A stretch of DNA of 64,000 nucleotides from Ignavibacteria bacterium (GTDB taxonomy: Bacteria > Bacteroidota > Ignavibacteria > Ignavibacteriales > Ignavibacteriaceae). The stretch spans positions 34,381-98,380 of the forward strand of contig JAUYAB010000022.1 of the NCBI GenBank assembly GCA_030693705.1, read 5' to 3'. Under the pieces are notes generated by a model. The model was not told the origin of the DNA. It saw only the letters and a program-made list of their open reading frames with translations, and ran no database searches. Positions 63,437-64,000 of the stretch are shown here, piece by piece. Position 1 is the stretch's first letter; each line of letters starts with the position of its first letter. The translations under genes were made by a program, and so were the position numbers.

Positions 63437-64000
63437 ATGAAAATCAATTACCGTATCATATTAATTAATATTGTTATAGTTGCGGTAATTCTCGGCGCTT
63501 CAGGTTCCGCTTTTTACAGCATCATGTATAATGTACTTACCTCGCAGCAATCTAAACACCTGCTTACCTCAACAAACGACTTCGCCTTTTACCTGCATGG
63601 AGTTTCTAAAGAAGTTGATGACGCCTTCTCTCTTTTTCTCAATAAGTATGAACAAAGACCTTTCTCAAATGATGTAATCTCGGTTTACAAAAATCTGGAT
63701 TTTGTAATCAAAGTAAATCCCGATTCCGCTTTCGATAATGAATCGATCGCCTATACCAAAGAAATCATCATGCCCAAAAGGAATGCTAAAATTTCTACTT
63801 TCATCACCTCAAATCCCCTCATTTTTTTTAACATCACAACTTCAACAAAAGGGGAGACTTATCTTTATGGTAATATTTTTTCACATAATTTCTTAAACGA
63901 ACTCTCCGGGAAAATTCGAGCTGATATTGCTATTTACTATGATAACAATATTGTTGTCTATTCAAACGAAACGGTAAACCAGAATTACTTTTTTAACATT
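63437..64000 (+). CDS. Membrane sensor protein, probable histidine kinase N terminus (3' end outside window)
   Basis: An open frame of 188 codons runs to the window end. MKINYRIILINIVIVAVILGASGSAFYSIMYNVL is an N-terminal TM helix; the rest visible is an extracytoplasmic sensor domain (LTSTNDFAFYLHGVSKEVDDAFSLFLNKYE...) rich in Asn, Phe and Ser. No kinase motif is visible yet. Histidine kinase is inferred from the partner receiver gene just upstream and the typical sensor layout. Confidence 0.7.
   Translation, partial: MKINYRIILINIVIVAVILGASGSAFYSIMYNVLTSQQSKHLLTSTNDFAFYLHGVSKEVDDAFSLFLNKYEQRPFSNDVISVYKNLDFVIKVNPDSAFDNESIAYTKEIIMPKRNAKISTFITSNPLIFFNITTSTKGETYLYGNIFSHNFLNELSGKIRADIAIYYDNNIVVYSNETVNQNYFFNI

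Overview
The window looks like chromosome of a low-to-moderate GC member of the Fibrobacterota-Chlorobiota-Bacteroidota (FCB) supergroup, most probably an Ignavibacteria-type organism. This is inference from gene content and promoter style, not from a marker search. Supporting points are the alternative GlmU-like protein (17907-19172), the NifJ-type pyruvate oxidoreductase beside a dihydroorotate-dehydrogenase-like protein, the large DUF2723 protein, weak use of Shine-Dalgarno sites, and promoters of the form TTG-N19-TATATTTG (found twice with identical spacing). No rRNA, tRNA, CRISPR array or full transposon was seen. Most of the window is ordinary core genome, densely packed.

Layout. 1-6.8 kb: end of cstA with a small inverted-repeat element inserted exactly at its stop codon, a GH20 hexosaminidase with dgt, then recG. 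6.9-10.7 kb: a compact four-gene operon of two ATP-grasp ligases, a GNAT acetyltransferase and a lysine 2,3-aminomutase-like radical SAM enzyme, with its own promoter and terminator. 10.8-12.6 kb: a small accessory island (mazEF, two unknown genes, palindromic repeats and a strikingly regular 21-bp array). 12.6-17.2 kb: DHOD-like gene and nifJ. 17.5-29.9 kb: rpmE2, alternative glmU, rsmB, rodZ-like, ligA, STAS protein, sodium:solute symporter, HAD phosphatase, PgpH-like c-di-AMP phosphodiesterase, XerC/D recombinase. 30-39 kb: an envelope polysaccharide/LPS cluster (glycosyltransferases, MsbA-like flippase, O-antigen ligase, polyprenyl-phosphate sugar transferase). 39-49 kb: DUF1844, nadK, thioredoxin-like protein, pseudouridine synthase, pyrophosphatase, DUF2723 membrane protein, GT9 heptosyltransferase-like protein, a lone receiver protein and aspS.

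49-64 kb: two lipoproteins, then a type IV pilus-like locus. Three minor-pilin-like proteins run leftward. Three small major-pilin-like paralogues (plus remnants of at least one more) run rightward, followed by an operon of platform protein (PilC), assembly ATPase (PilB), retraction-type ATPase (PilT), a PilM-PilN fusion, a PilO-PilP-like fusion, a short secretin, a receiver protein and the start of a membrane sensor. The pilins have very short leaders and lack the Glu5 of classical type IV pilins. The first pilin gene has a well-spaced sigma-54 promoter and an upstream 20-bp palindrome placed like an enhancer.

The two best candidates for under-described biology are the ATP-grasp/GNAT/aminomutase operon, which could make a beta-lysine-containing small molecule, and the pilus system with its atypical pilins and fused subunits. 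Intergenic spaces also carry several degenerate, strictly periodic arrays (6, 7 and 21 bp), three of which start at or within ten bases after a stop codon.
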